A DNA stretch of 41,165 bases from Ruminiclostridium sp. (GTDB lineage: Bacteria; Bacillota; Clostridia; Oscillospirales; Ruminococcaceae), in contig JAFTVY010000053.1 in NCBI GenBank assembly GCA_017465545.1, positions 1 to 41,165 on the forward strand. The letters run 5' to 3'. The position numbers and the translations under genes were made by a program. Below the pieces are notes generated by a model. That model searched no databases. It had not been told where the DNA came from and was given only the letters and a program-made list of their open reading frames with translations. Positions 28,374-37,189 of the stretch are shown here, piece by piece (position 1 is the stretch's first letter; the number at the start of each line of letters is the position of its first letter).

Positions 28374-28455
28374 TATAATATAACGATTTGAACATAAATA
28401 TAAAATTTTTATTATACGTTCTACCGCAGAAAATAAGAATCAAGGAGAATAACGA

Positions 28456-29265
28456 ATGGTTTTATACTATGATTTTCCCATCATCCGTTCTGAAGGAGAA
28501 TTGCCCTTATACCTTGTGGAAATGGGGATAAATATAAGAGAAGAGCATTTTATAAGAAAAGAGGGCTATAAGCAGCCCCAGATAATATATTGCACCAAGG
28601 GTAGCGGTACGCTGATACTTGACGGCAAAAGCTATATAATAAAACCCTCAATGGGATTTTTTCTGCCTGCAGGTTATCCCCACGAATATTATCCGAATGA
28701 AGAAATATGGGATACCCATTGGGTGATACCCGGAGGTAGCGGTGCAGAGCAGATCATGAAGCATTTCGGATTTTTAAAAGCGGGAGTATTTGAAATATCT
28801 GAAATAAAAACGCTGGAGCATCATTTCCGCAAAATGCACGAAGCTATAAGAGATGACAGTATTTTCGGAAACTACCGTGCCGCAGGCTATCTTTACGATT
28901 TTCTTATAGAGCTTTACAGAGTAACGTCCTCAGCGGCAACGAGGAAAATAACAAGCTCCGCAGTCCTGAAAGCATTAGATTATATAAACGCAAATTATAG
29001 TAGCTGTGTTACGATGGAGCAGTTATGCTCGGTAGCAGGGGTGTCACAGCAGCACCTGTGCAGACTTTTCCGCTCCGCTCTTGGCTCACGCCCGATGGAA
29101 TACGTAGCAAAGCGCAGAATACAGACCGCAAAGGAGCTGCTTAATTCTTCCGATTATTCGGTTGATGAAATATCCGAAAGGGTGGGCTTTTGTTCAGGTA
29201 GTTATTTCTGCAAGCTGTTTAAAAGATACGAAGGGATGACACCGACACAGTTTCGCAGAGGTTGA
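28456..29265 (+). CDS. AraC-family transcriptional regulator
   Basis: A 269-residue protein. Residues about 10-95 form a cupin-type sugar-binding domain (PQIIYCTKGSGTLILDGKSY, then FFLPAGYPHEY), and residues about 168-268 the two AraC helix-turn-helix units (CVTMEQLCSVAGVSQQHLCR and YSVDEISERVGFCSGSYFCK, ending with TPTQFRRG). AAGGAG lies before the ATG. It is transcribed away from the fucosidase/lacZ operon and is the obvious candidate activator of that operon in response to a sugar or oligosaccharide. Confidence 0.92.
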   Translation: MVLYYDFPIIRSEGELPLYLVEMGINIREEHFIRKEGYKQPQIIYCTKGSGTLILDGKSYIIKPSMGFFLPAGYPHEYYPNEEIWDTHWVIPGGSGAEQIMKHFGFLKAGVFEISEIKTLEHHFRKMHEAIRDDSIFGNYRAAGYLYDFLIELYRVTSSAATRKITSSAVLKALDYINANYSSCVTMEQLCSVAGVSQQHLCRLFRSALGSRPMEYVAKRRIQTAKELLNSSDYSVDEISERVGFCSGSYFCKLFKRYEGMTPTQFRRG

Positions 29266-29318
29266 TAGTAAATTTTACTTTATAAATGGTAAAATATATC
29301 CTTATACGGGCGGTTTTA

Positions 29319-29347
29319 TTGACAAAGCGTACTGCAGGTGGTAAAAT
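29319..29347 (+). promoter_or_regulatory. Sigma-A-type promoter for the EAL gene
   Basis: TTGACA at 29319-29324, a 17-bp spacer, and TAAAAT at 29342-29347, about 43 bp before the start codon. Confidence 0.7.
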
Positions 29348-29389
29348 GATATATAGCATATAACCTTATAAAAGCGGAGATGAAGTTTT

Positions 29390-31087
29390 ATGAGCAGTAA
29401 TATCTGCAGTAAAAATTTTATAGAATTTTATAACAGTATAGAAAGAATAGGACTTTCTCCCGACGAGATAGCACAGAGTGTAAAGGAAAGTCTTCCTCTT
29501 ATAGCAGATGATATATATCTTGGCAGGATGGAATGTAAATTCTATGCGCCTCCCACACCCTTTGAGAGAAAGGGACGTGAGGCCGAAATGGTACTGTATG
29601 AGCATGAATCAGGCTATAACGATGAGCTGTTTTTCCGTGAATATTCCACCAGCAACGGAGCGAGCGTAGCCTTTAAGGTAAACGCCGTAAAGGGACACAG
29701 CTGGAACGATGAGGAAAGAGAATACGTTGAATTTGTCTGCAAGAATATCTTTGCTATGTGCGGCAGAGCAAGGCTGGCTGAAGTTATAAATAAGAGCCTG
29801 TCTGTTGATTTTACCACGGGACTGCTCAGCCTTGGCGGTTTTATGTCCACGGGTGCCGCTCTTTTTCATCAGGGACAGCTCCGGGATTATACAGCAATGT
29901 ATATTAACATAAAGAATTTCAAATATATAAACGGTCAGATAGGAAACAAAAACGGCGACCTTATCATAAAGGAATACGCCCTTGCTTTAAGCGGAATGCT
30001 CCTTGACGATGAATATGCCGCAAGACTCGGCGGTGATAACTTTACTCTCCTTATCAAAAAGGAAAGAAGAGACGTAATTGCCGAGGGACTTTCCTGCATC
30101 AGTATAAATACAAAATATGGCGGTATGGAGCATCATCTGAATATTTCTGCCCGTATCGGTATGTACGATATAATGCAGGGCGACGAAATGCCTCACGTTA
30201 TGAACTGTATTTCTGCCGCTATAGGTATGGCGAAAAGAAGAACAACAGAGGACGTTGTGCTTTTCAGTCAGGCAATAGTAAGCCGCATGGCAAGGGAGCA
30301 GGCGATAGCTACAGATTTCCCCTTTGCTATAAGGGAAAGGGAATTCGTCGTTTATTATCAGCCTAAGGTTGACGTAAGAAACCATGAAATATGCGGCTGT
30401 GAGGCTTTAGTGCGCTGGCTGAAGAACGGCAAGCTGGTGCCACCGCTTGAATTCATCCCTCTTTTTGAAAGAGATGGTAGTATATGTACTCTTGACTTCT
30501 ACGTTCTGGACCAGGTCTGCAGGGATATAAGAAAATGGCTGGATGCAGGCGTAGAGCCGGTTACCGTATCGGTAAACTTTTCAAAGATGCATCTGCAGAA
30601 TCCTGATATTGCACAGCAGATTCTTGACGTGGTGGATAAATACGGAATAGAGCACAGATATATTGAAATAGAGCTTACCGAGATGTCGGATTTCAGCGAC
30701 TATGACGCAGTAAAGAAACTTGTAAGTGCAATGAAGCATAACGGAATTGTGACTTCGATTGACGATTTCGGTACAGGTTATTCTTCTCTTAATCTGCTTA
30801 CCGACTTTATGTTCGACGTGGTAAAGCTGGATAAATCCTTTATCGATAACGTAATAAAGAACGGCAGCAGAACCGATGAAATAGTAGTGCGCAATATGGT
30901 AAAGATGTTAAGAGAATTAGATATGAAAACTGTAGCCGAGGGCGTCGAAACTCCCGATCAGGCAAGATTCCTGAACAGTATCGACTGTAGCGTAGTGCAG
31001 GGCTATCTTTATGACAAGCCTTTATGCGAGGAAGAATTCTTCGAGAGATTAAAGACAAGAAGATATGCAGGAAAAATAGAAGTATAA
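29390..31087 (+). CDS. Cyclic-di-GMP phosphodiesterase with degenerate GGDEF domain
   Basis: A 565-residue soluble protein. Residues 1-140 are a sensor-like region of GAF-type length. Residues about 145-300 are a GGDEF domain with RLGGDNF in place of GGDEF, so cyclase activity is doubtful. Residues about 310-560 are an EAL domain with all key motifs: CEALVRW, the metal-binding N of SVNFS, ELTE, DDFGTGYSS, KLDKSFI, AEGVET and QGYLYDKP. It should hydrolyse c-di-GMP, perhaps with the GGDEF part binding GTP as a regulator. No membrane segment is present. It is a single-gene unit with its own promoter and terminator. Confidence 0.92.
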   Translation: MSSNICSKNFIEFYNSIERIGLSPDEIAQSVKESLPLIADDIYLGRMECKFYAPPTPFERKGREAEMVLYEHESGYNDELFFREYSTSNGASVAFKVNAVKGHSWNDEEREYVEFVCKNIFAMCGRARLAEVINKSLSVDFTTGLLSLGGFMSTGAALFHQGQLRDYTAMYINIKNFKYINGQIGNKNGDLIIKEYALALSGMLLDDEYAARLGGDNFTLLIKKERRDVIAEGLSCISINTKYGGMEHHLNISARIGMYDIMQGDEMPHVMNCISAAIGMAKRRTTEDVVLFSQAIVSRMAREQAIATDFPFAIREREFVVYYQPKVDVRNHEICGCEALVRWLKNGKLVPPLEFIPLFERDGSICTLDFYVLDQVCRDIRKWLDAGVEPVTVSVNFSKMHLQNPDIAQQILDVVDKYGIEHRYIEIELTEMSDFSDYDAVKKLVSAMKHNGIVTSIDDFGTGYSSLNLLTDFMFDVVKLDKSFIDNVIKNGSRTDEIVVRNMVKMLRELDMKTVAEGVETPDQARFLNSIDCSVVQGYLYDKPLCEEEFFERLKTRRYAGKIEV

Positions 31088-31091
31088 AAGA

Positions 31092-31123
31092 AAAAAGACA
31101 GGTACAAACATACCTGTCTTTTT
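31092..31123. terminator. Bidirectional terminator between convergent genes
   Basis: A perfect 13-bp stem AAAAAGACAGGTA / TACCTGTCTTTTT with a 6-base loop. T tracts are found on both strands, so it serves the EAL gene and the ABC operon from the other side. Confidence 0.92.
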
Positions 31124-31131
31124 GTATTCAG

Positions 31132-33336
31132 TTACCACATATAAAAACTAAAGCCTGAAAAATCAACCTTATCATTATTCTTTTCTCTGTCTGCCTTTAT
31201 TTCGGCTATAAGGGCAGAAGCCTTTTCCATTTCCTCTGCCTTTATGCCGCAGGTAAGACCTATAAAGGCGTCTACCGTACCAAACTCGGCAACGTAGGGC
31301 TGATCATAGGCATCGTGTCCGTATTCGCCAAAATCGATAAGCGACATAAGCTCCTTTACCTTTTCGTTTTCAAGGTCCTTGTTTCTTATATAAAGGAAAT
31401 ACTCTGACTGGGATTTTGACCTGAAATCATAATCTCTGTCACCGATAACCGCATATATCCTGTCTTCGGGGGAAACCTTGCTTGTATCACTATAGAAGAA
31501 GAGATATTCATCGCTTTCGTAGTTTAATTCATCCCTTAACACCTTAAGTATATTTTCCATACCTTCCCTGACGTAGATTCCGCCGAAGAACATTTCCATA
31601 TCCTCGTTTGTCCAGGCAAAGCCGACTGTTCCGATAGCTTCGCCTTCAACAAGGGTGCCTGCCTTCGAATCGAGTCTTATAGCGTCAAGAAGTGCCTTCA
31701 TTCCGTTTTCTGACAGACGGTCTGCTCTTATCGTGCCTTTATCATTAACAATAAACGTGCCGCTTATATCGTTTATGCCTTCTTCCTTTGGCAGAACCTG
31801 TTCAACGGCTGTGGCAGAGGTCAGCATAGCTCTTCTGAGCTGAGCTATATACTGTCCCGTTCCTTCAGAGGAGTCGATATAGCTTCTGAGAACCTTTTCA
31901 CCGTTTTTCAACTTGTAGTTTATAGTGAACATATAGCCTGTACCGTATTTCTGCTGGACGCATTTATGGTGCAGAGAGGTTACAAGCTCTATATCCTTTT
32001 TATCGGTAAGGGTGATAATGTTTTCAGACTGTATGCCGGTTACAAAATTATCTACCTCAATACTTTCTATTTCGTCTAAGGTCGGCACGTAACGTGCCAT
32101 GCCGAAGGCGTCGGAAAAGGCAATGCCGACAAATACCGTAAAGAATACCGCCGCCGATACGCCGAAGTGTAAAAGAAGTCGTGGGAGCTTTTTAATATTC
32201 TTATAATAGGGGAGCTGTATTGCAAGGTAGATTGCAAGTGCGATTATTAAGCCGATTACTGCTCCGGGGATATTTAGCGAATTAATATAAGAGTTATCTG
32301 ATACGATGACCGCCACCGCAAGGGCAACGAAAAGCGTGATTGTTATTTTATAGACTATTTCTATTGCAAAGAGTCTGCCTACGTTTTCTGCCTTTCTTTT
32401 TACCATGCAGAAGTATGCACCGATGAAAAACAGAACACTTGTTGCTATATGGGTGATTATAATGCTTAAAGGTATATCGAGTATCTGCGCACCCTCATGT
32501 CCGATATGGATGAGAGCGTAATAGAATTTATCCCAGCCTGTTTTAAGCATACCAAGGGGAGCTATATATCCGGGAATCATTTCAACAGCATCCCATTCCA
32601 GTATACCGAATCCTGAGTTTATAACAAGGAAGGATACGTATATACCGATACCCACAAGGATAGCAGGGACTAACAGGCTGAAAATAATACTGCTTACCTT
32701 TTTACCCGTACAGCTGGCAAAGAAAAGGGAGGAAAAATATATTCCGATAACGGCAATGATACCTATAGTTGCCGAAAAGATAAAGAAATCATAAGGGTAG
32801 CATAAGGCAAGCTTTGCTATACCGGGAATGCCTGCGCCCTTTACAATGGTTTCATATTTTGATATTATATCCGCTCCCTTATCTATAAAGATAAGACCGC
32901 CCGAAAAGTTCAGTATAAGGGGTAAAAGAGAAATTATTGCTCCGACTATGGCGTCTGCAAAAAATCTGCTTTTTTCTGATACAGGCAGACTCAGATACAT
33001 ATCGCTGTCATATCTTCTGTGATTGTAGCTCATTAATATGGTCGGGGTAATAAGGCTTATAACCGCAATTACACCAAAGACTAAAACACAGATTAAGAAT
33101 GCGCTTTCCGAGGTGCTTATAAACTGATTTATCGCAGTTTCAAATTCGTAGCTCTTGCGACTTTGCTCTGTTGAATTTATCACAAGGTTATAAAGTCCCT
33201 CTATTGTCGATGACGTAATAATAGCCATCAGAGGCAGAGCCAGTATATTCGCTACAAGAGAAACTATCAAAAGCACCTTATGTTTTAATAGCTTGTAGCC
33301 AAGATATCGTGAGAAATATGAATTTTTAGCCTTCAT
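31132..33336 (-). CDS. ABC-associated large membrane protein 2 (permease-like)
   Basis: A 734-residue membrane protein. It starts with YFSRYLGYKLLKHKVLLIVS and a first membrane segment, has about nine or ten segments in the first 415 residues, and then a soluble domain of about 310 residues after the last segment (VFFTVFVGIAFSDAFG). It is a paralogue of the gene at 33363, with the same N-terminus and the same domain order, and both end in E-K-N-x-D-K-x-D-F. It follows a GntR regulator and ABC ATPase in one operon, the pattern of YtrABC-type systems. The soluble part may lie outside the cell. The substrate is unknown. Confidence 0.75.
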   Translation of the reverse strand: MKAKNSYFSRYLGYKLLKHKVLLIVSLVANILALPLMAIITSSTIEGLYNLVINSTEQSRKSYEFETAINQFISTSESAFLICVLVFGVIAVISLITPTILMSYNHRRYDSDMYLSLPVSEKSRFFADAIVGAIISLLPLILNFSGGLIFIDKGADIISKYETIVKGAGIPGIAKLALCYPYDFFIFSATIGIIAVIGIYFSSLFFASCTGKKVSSIIFSLLVPAILVGIGIYVSFLVINSGFGILEWDAVEMIPGYIAPLGMLKTGWDKFYYALIHIGHEGAQILDIPLSIIITHIATSVLFFIGAYFCMVKRKAENVGRLFAIEIVYKITITLFVALAVAVIVSDNSYINSLNIPGAVIGLIIALAIYLAIQLPYYKNIKKLPRLLLHFGVSAAVFFTVFVGIAFSDAFGMARYVPTLDEIESIEVDNFVTGIQSENIITLTDKKDIELVTSLHHKCVQQKYGTGYMFTINYKLKNGEKVLRSYIDSSEGTGQYIAQLRRAMLTSATAVEQVLPKEEGINDISGTFIVNDKGTIRADRLSENGMKALLDAIRLDSKAGTLVEGEAIGTVGFAWTNEDMEMFFGGIYVREGMENILKVLRDELNYESDEYLFFYSDTSKVSPEDRIYAVIGDRDYDFRSKSQSEYFLYIRNKDLENEKVKELMSLIDFGEYGHDAYDQPYVAEFGTVDAFIGLTCGIKAEEMEKASALIAEIKADREKNNDKVDFSGFSFYMW

Positions 33337-33362
33337 AATCTGATCCTTTCATTTTTTCGTTA

Positions 33363-35507
33363 TCAGCCGAAAAGAAGACAGTCTGTAAAATCGGGCTTAT
33401 CACCGTTCTTTTCTCTTTCTGCTTCTATTTCCTTTATCAGCCTTTCAGCTTCGTCGGCATTTTCTTCTGAAACGTACATAGATATGGGGGATGCATTTAT
33501 TGCAACGTGATAAGGCTGTGAAAGCATGTAGCTACTAAACTCCATAAGCTCAAAAAGTGCCTTTATCTTGTCGTTTTCCTTATCCTTGTTTCTGATATAG
33601 AAGTTTTTATCCGTTGAAGAATTATCAACTGTCAGATTTTCTATAAACATACAGATAGAATCAGGCTCTGCGGCTTTTTCGGAGGAGGCGTAGAAATGAT
33701 TGTAGCGTGCGTAAACGTAATTTTCCTTGTTTTTAAGAACGGAAAGTATGTTTTTACAGTTTTCTGTTACATCTATCATGAAATTATTAAAGCTTTCTTC
33801 ATTTGACCAGAAAAGTTCGGCAGCACCTATCACCTTACCGTTTGTAAGATTCTTGGCGTTGCTATCAAGCTTTATAGCCTCCATCAGCTCTTTTGTACCT
33901 TCTTCGGAAAGTCCGCTTGCGGTGAGGTCTTCTTTAAGAACAAAGCTACTCTCTACGCCGGAGATCTCTCCGCCGAATATCTGGTCTATAGTAGCAGGAG
34001 AAGATAAAAGAGTGTTTCCTATTTCCTTGCCCAGGTCTACGTGTACGCTAATAGCGTCTATATAGCTTCTTGAAACTACAGTGCCGTTCTTCAGCTTATA
34101 GGTAATTCTGAACTGGTGGCCTGTCTCTATGTTATCATCAACACACTTTTTATGAAGCTGTGACACCATCTCTATATTTTCTTTATCGGTATAGATAAGA
34201 CCGTCACGGTTAATGAAGCCTGTATATGATTCGCCCACGGTAACGGACTGGACTGCATCAATATTGGGGATATAATTTCCGTAGCCAAAGCCCTCGGATA
34301 ATCCGATGAGGGTAAAGCCGCCGAAGGCTATAGCCGAGGTCAGTACAAGATGTAAAAGGTGCATCGGTATTTTCTTTATGCTCTTGTAGTGGAAAAGCTG
34401 TAGAGCCATATATATTGCAAAGAGTATAAGGATAGAAACTGCAAGTCCCGACTGGTTATTTCTGAAGGATACCACCAGCAGACCTACAAAGCATACCACA
34501 AGAAGAGTCATTACCACCTTGTATATAAGCTCTATTGCAAAGGGCTTGCCGGTGTTTTCCGCCTTTCTCTTTTTAGTGCATATATAAGCGGCAAAAAGCA
34601 GTAAAAGGCAGATTATTATTGCGGAAATTATAACTGATACGGGGAAAGCGAGAACCTCAGGCACCATTTCAGAGGATACCGTACGTGCCTTTGTGAATCT
34701 GCCCATACCTGCAAAAAGCGTGCCGAAAACGGGCATATGCGCAGGAATATTTTCAAGCTCAGGCCAGCTTGTTATTCCCCGTGTGGTATTTAAAATTAGG
34801 GTAACGAGATTATTGATAGTGAGTAAAGCAACAAGGGGAGTAGCTAAAGAATATATAATGCTTTCCGCTCTTCTACCGGTACAGCAGGTAAAGAAAAGGG
34901 ATGTGAAATATACCGCCGTTACTGTGATTATTCCCGTAGTTGCCGCAAAGAAAAACGTATCGTAGGCATTACATACGCATATGTGACCAATATCCGAAGT
35001 GATTAAAGTGTTAAATAATTCGTAGTGTTCGGATGATATGCCTGCCGCCTTCTGTATGAATATAAAGCCGCCGAGGAAATTGATTGCAAGCGGCAATACA
35101 GCTATAACAAAGCCTGCAAGAGAGTCGGCTAAAAATCTGCCCTTTGTGGATATCGGCAGACTTAAATACATATCCGAATCGGAGCGCTTGCTGTTGTAGC
35201 TCATAACAACCGTAGGTGCGGCAAGGCTGATGATAGTCAGGGCGGCAAATACGAAGATGCAGATTACAAATGCATTTTCCGCACTGCCTGCAAGATTTTC
35301 AAGTGCAGTTCTGGTTTCAAAGGAAAGGGGAGCTTCTTCAGTAAGATTTGCCAGAATATTATATATTCCCTCTACCGAGGATGACGTTATAATAGCCATC
35401 ATAGGCAGAGCAAGGATATTAGCCACAAGGGAAACTATTAAAAGCACCTTGTGTTTAAATAGCTTGTAAAAGAAATAACGGGAAAAATATCTGTCAGTCA
35501 ATTTCAT
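33363..35507 (-). CDS. ABC-associated large membrane protein 1 (permease-like)
   Basis: A 714-residue paralogue of the 31132 gene. It shares YFSRYFFYKLFKHKVLLIVS and the DSDMYLSLPIS segment between membrane helices 2 and 3, with about nine or ten membrane segments in the first 410 residues and then a long soluble C-terminal domain. The 5' end overlaps the 3' end of the ABC ATPase gene by 14 bp, so translation is coupled. Two related membrane proteins with one ATPase suggest a heterodimeric permease. Similar proteins in Clostridia carry a domain of unknown function (I recall DUF6449, not confirmed). Confidence 0.75.
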   Translation of the reverse strand: MKLTDRYFSRYFFYKLFKHKVLLIVSLVANILALPMMAIITSSSVEGIYNILANLTEEAPLSFETRTALENLAGSAENAFVICIFVFAALTIISLAAPTVVMSYNSKRSDSDMYLSLPISTKGRFLADSLAGFVIAVLPLAINFLGGFIFIQKAAGISSEHYELFNTLITSDIGHICVCNAYDTFFFAATTGIITVTAVYFTSLFFTCCTGRRAESIIYSLATPLVALLTINNLVTLILNTTRGITSWPELENIPAHMPVFGTLFAGMGRFTKARTVSSEMVPEVLAFPVSVIISAIIICLLLLFAAYICTKKRKAENTGKPFAIELIYKVVMTLLVVCFVGLLVVSFRNNQSGLAVSILILFAIYMALQLFHYKSIKKIPMHLLHLVLTSAIAFGGFTLIGLSEGFGYGNYIPNIDAVQSVTVGESYTGFINRDGLIYTDKENIEMVSQLHKKCVDDNIETGHQFRITYKLKNGTVVSRSYIDAISVHVDLGKEIGNTLLSSPATIDQIFGGEISGVESSFVLKEDLTASGLSEEGTKELMEAIKLDSNAKNLTNGKVIGAAELFWSNEESFNNFMIDVTENCKNILSVLKNKENYVYARYNHFYASSEKAAEPDSICMFIENLTVDNSSTDKNFYIRNKDKENDKIKALFELMEFSSYMLSQPYHVAINASPISMYVSEENADEAERLIKEIEAEREKNGDKPDFTDCLLFG

Positions 35508-36396
35508 AATTGTAGCCTGCCCCCTTCATTTCGTAAATGAATATTTCTTCAAGAGATAAGGGTATAATATCGCAGAAACGGGCGTTTTTGCCCTCCATTG
35601 CCTTTTCGATATCCTCGGTGCTACCCTTTACTACAAGGGCGGTAACGCTACCGCTTGACTTCAGGGACAGAATCTCGATATTATCACTATCCGCAAAATC
35701 TTCCTTGCTTACTTCTTCAGGGAAGGAGGTCTGCACCTTATGGATATTACCCTTTACGCTGTCAAGCTCACGGCTGAAAATTACCTTGCCCTCGTGGATA
35801 AGTCCTACGGTATCGCAGAATTCTTCAATTTCCTTTAAGTTGTGGGAGGAGATTATAACGGTAACGCCTCTGTCAATGATAGCGTCGATAAGCATCTGCT
35901 TTACCGCATATCTCATAGCTGGATCCAGTCCGTCAAAGGCTTCGTCAAGGAGCAGATATTCCGTGCAGGCTGAAAGTCCGCAGATGACTACCGCCTGTCT
36001 TCTCATACCCTTTGAAAAGTCGGAAAGCTTTTTATCTAAAGGAAGCTTCAGTATCTCCCAGAGAGAATTAAATACCTCTTCGTTATAGGTCTTATAGAAG
36101 GTCTTTACGAAATCCTTCATCTGTAAAAGAGTCATACCTGTAAACTGGGCGGTATCGTCGCTGACAAAGAATATTTTTTCTTTGAGTGCGGGGTTATCGT
36201 AAACGGGAATATCGTCAATGGTTATACTGCCACTATCCTGAATATATATGCCGGATAAAAGTCTTAAAAGAGTGGATTTGCCTGCTCCGTTGGAGCCGAG
36301 CAGACCGTAGGCACAGCCCTTTTCTATTTCAAGGGTGAGGTTATCAAGCGCATTCTGTGCTCCGAATTTTTTGGTAACGTTCTGAATCTTAATCAT
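35494..36396 (-). CDS. ABC transporter ATP-binding protein (YtrB-like)
   Basis: A 300-residue ATPase with an intact nucleotide site: Walker A GSNGAGKST at residues 34-42, signature FSKGMRRQ (the form usual in exporters of the YtrB/BcrA group instead of LSGGQ), Walker B YLLLDEAFDGLDP, and H-loop IISSHNL. The C-terminal 80 residues are an extra alpha/beta region. It begins 7 bp after the GntR gene and overlaps the first permease-like gene. Probably it powers an exporter or works in cell-envelope stress response, as in the B. subtilis ytr operon; this role is inferred from gene order. Confidence 0.92.
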   Translation of the reverse strand: MIKIQNVTKKFGAQNALDNLTLEIEKGCAYGLLGSNGAGKSTLLRLLSGIYIQDSGSITIDDIPVYDNPALKEKIFFVSDDTAQFTGMTLLQMKDFVKTFYKTYNEEVFNSLWEILKLPLDKKLSDFSKGMRRQAVVICGLSACTEYLLLDEAFDGLDPAMRYAVKQMLIDAIIDRGVTVIISSHNLKEIEEFCDTVGLIHEGKVIFSRELDSVKGNIHKVQTSFPEEVSKEDFADSDNIEILSLKSSGSVTALVVKGSTEDIEKAMEGKNARFCDIIPLSLEEIFIYEMKGAGYNYEID

Positions 36397-36403
36397 AGTG
36401 CAG

Positions 36404-36769
36404 TTACTCCTTTTCTCCGATATTTTTAATGATATTTATAAGCTCCTCGGTGTTTAGTCCCTTTTTAAGAGCCTTTGTCACAGCTACTGTAAAGTCCTCT
36501 GTGGCGGACTGTCGCAGCTCGTCCTGATAATCGGCTCTGCCCTTTACGTAGCTACCTTTACCCGGGAGCGAATAGGTAAAGCCCTTCTGTTCTAAAAGCT
36601 GGTACACCTTCTGAACAGTATTGGGGTTTATGGCAAGCTCCCTTGCCACCTCTCTTACCGCAGGGAGCTTTTCGTTTTCCTTTAAAGCTCCGCTTATGAT
36701 AAGCTCTGATATATGTGTGAAAAGCTGTTCGGATATCGGCGTACCACCCGATATTTGAATTGCAAACAT
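36404..36769 (-). CDS. GntR-family regulator, YtrA subfamily
   Basis: A 121-residue protein. The N-terminal winged helix (residues about 10-75: PISEQLFTHISELIISGALK, LPAVREVARELAINPNTVQK, GKGSYV) is typical GntR, and the C-terminal part is only about 45 residues, which is the mark of the YtrA subfamily. It is first in an operon with an ABC ATPase and two membrane proteins. A perfect 10-bp inverted repeat immediately upstream overlaps the likely transcription start, so autorepression is probable. Confidence 0.93.
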   Translation of the reverse strand: MFAIQISGGTPISEQLFTHISELIISGALKENEKLPAVREVARELAINPNTVQKVYQLLEQKGFTYSLPGKGSYVKGRADYQDELRQSATEDFTVAVTKALKKGLNTEELINIIKNIGEKE

Positions 36770-36808
36770 ATTTACTTCCTTTCAGATTACAGATTTACTA
36801 ATGCATTA

Positions 36809-36867
36809 AACTGTACTATCTGTGTTAGTACAGTTAGGATTATAGCATACAGTTTATGATTTGTCAA
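36809..36867 (-). promoter_or_regulatory. Promoter and operator of the GntR/ABC operon
   Basis: On the minus strand TTGACA (36862-36867), a 17-bp spacer, and TATAAT (36839-36844), a perfect consensus. Directly downstream lies the inverted repeat AACTGTACTA / TAGTACAGTT (36809-36818 / 36826-36835) with 7 bases between, placed over the expected start of transcription as a repressor site would be. Confidence 0.85.
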
Positions 36868-36905
36868 TAGTTTTGTAAAATTTTTTTGAAATGGTGACGT
36901 TGTAG

Positions 36906-36932
36906 CCCCCAACCCCCAGACCCCCTTCCCCC
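36906..36932 (-). other. Potential G-quadruplex
   Basis: The minus strand has four runs of five G with loops AA, TCT and TT. The same DNA can form a competing 10-bp hairpin (36921-36930 / 36936-36945). It lies about 40 bp upstream of the -35 box of the GntR operon. Confidence 0.7.
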
Positions 36933-36945
36933 TTAGGGAAGGGGG

Positions 36946-37189
36946 AATACATGGGGGCTCGCCGCCCCTGTGCCCTGCTTGGGGCAAAGCCCCAAACCCC
37001 GTTTATACCGGCATTTGTGGGCTATTTCTAAAATGTGTTTACAACAATGTTGTTCTCCCGCCGTTAACGAATCTTTGCAAATCGCATTCTTTAAAAAGGC
37101 GGAATTGGGAGCGGCGGCACGCCGTCAAATTTCAATATCATATTTCCCAAATTCCGCATATACTAAAGAAACCGAAAGGAGTGGTATTT
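36946..37189. other. Intergenic region before asnB, GC-rich repeat and structured leader
   Basis: No gene was found. The left part is C/G-rich with a short stem (TTGGGGC-AAA-GCCCCAA, about 36979-36995). The right part can fold into a 12-bp bulged stem (37099-37110 / 37145-37157) which encloses CGGCG-GCA-CGCCG (37112-37124). There is no T-box or known riboswitch motif. Confidence 0.5.

Noticed and set aside
36787-36987. Minus-strand ORF through the G-rich repeat (66 codons)
   Set aside because: It runs through the promoter and GC-rich repeat, has biased composition and no ribosome site.
37021-37189. T-box or amino-acid riboswitch before asnB
   Set aside because: No T-box core sequence or anti-terminator is present, and no known aptamer could be matched.
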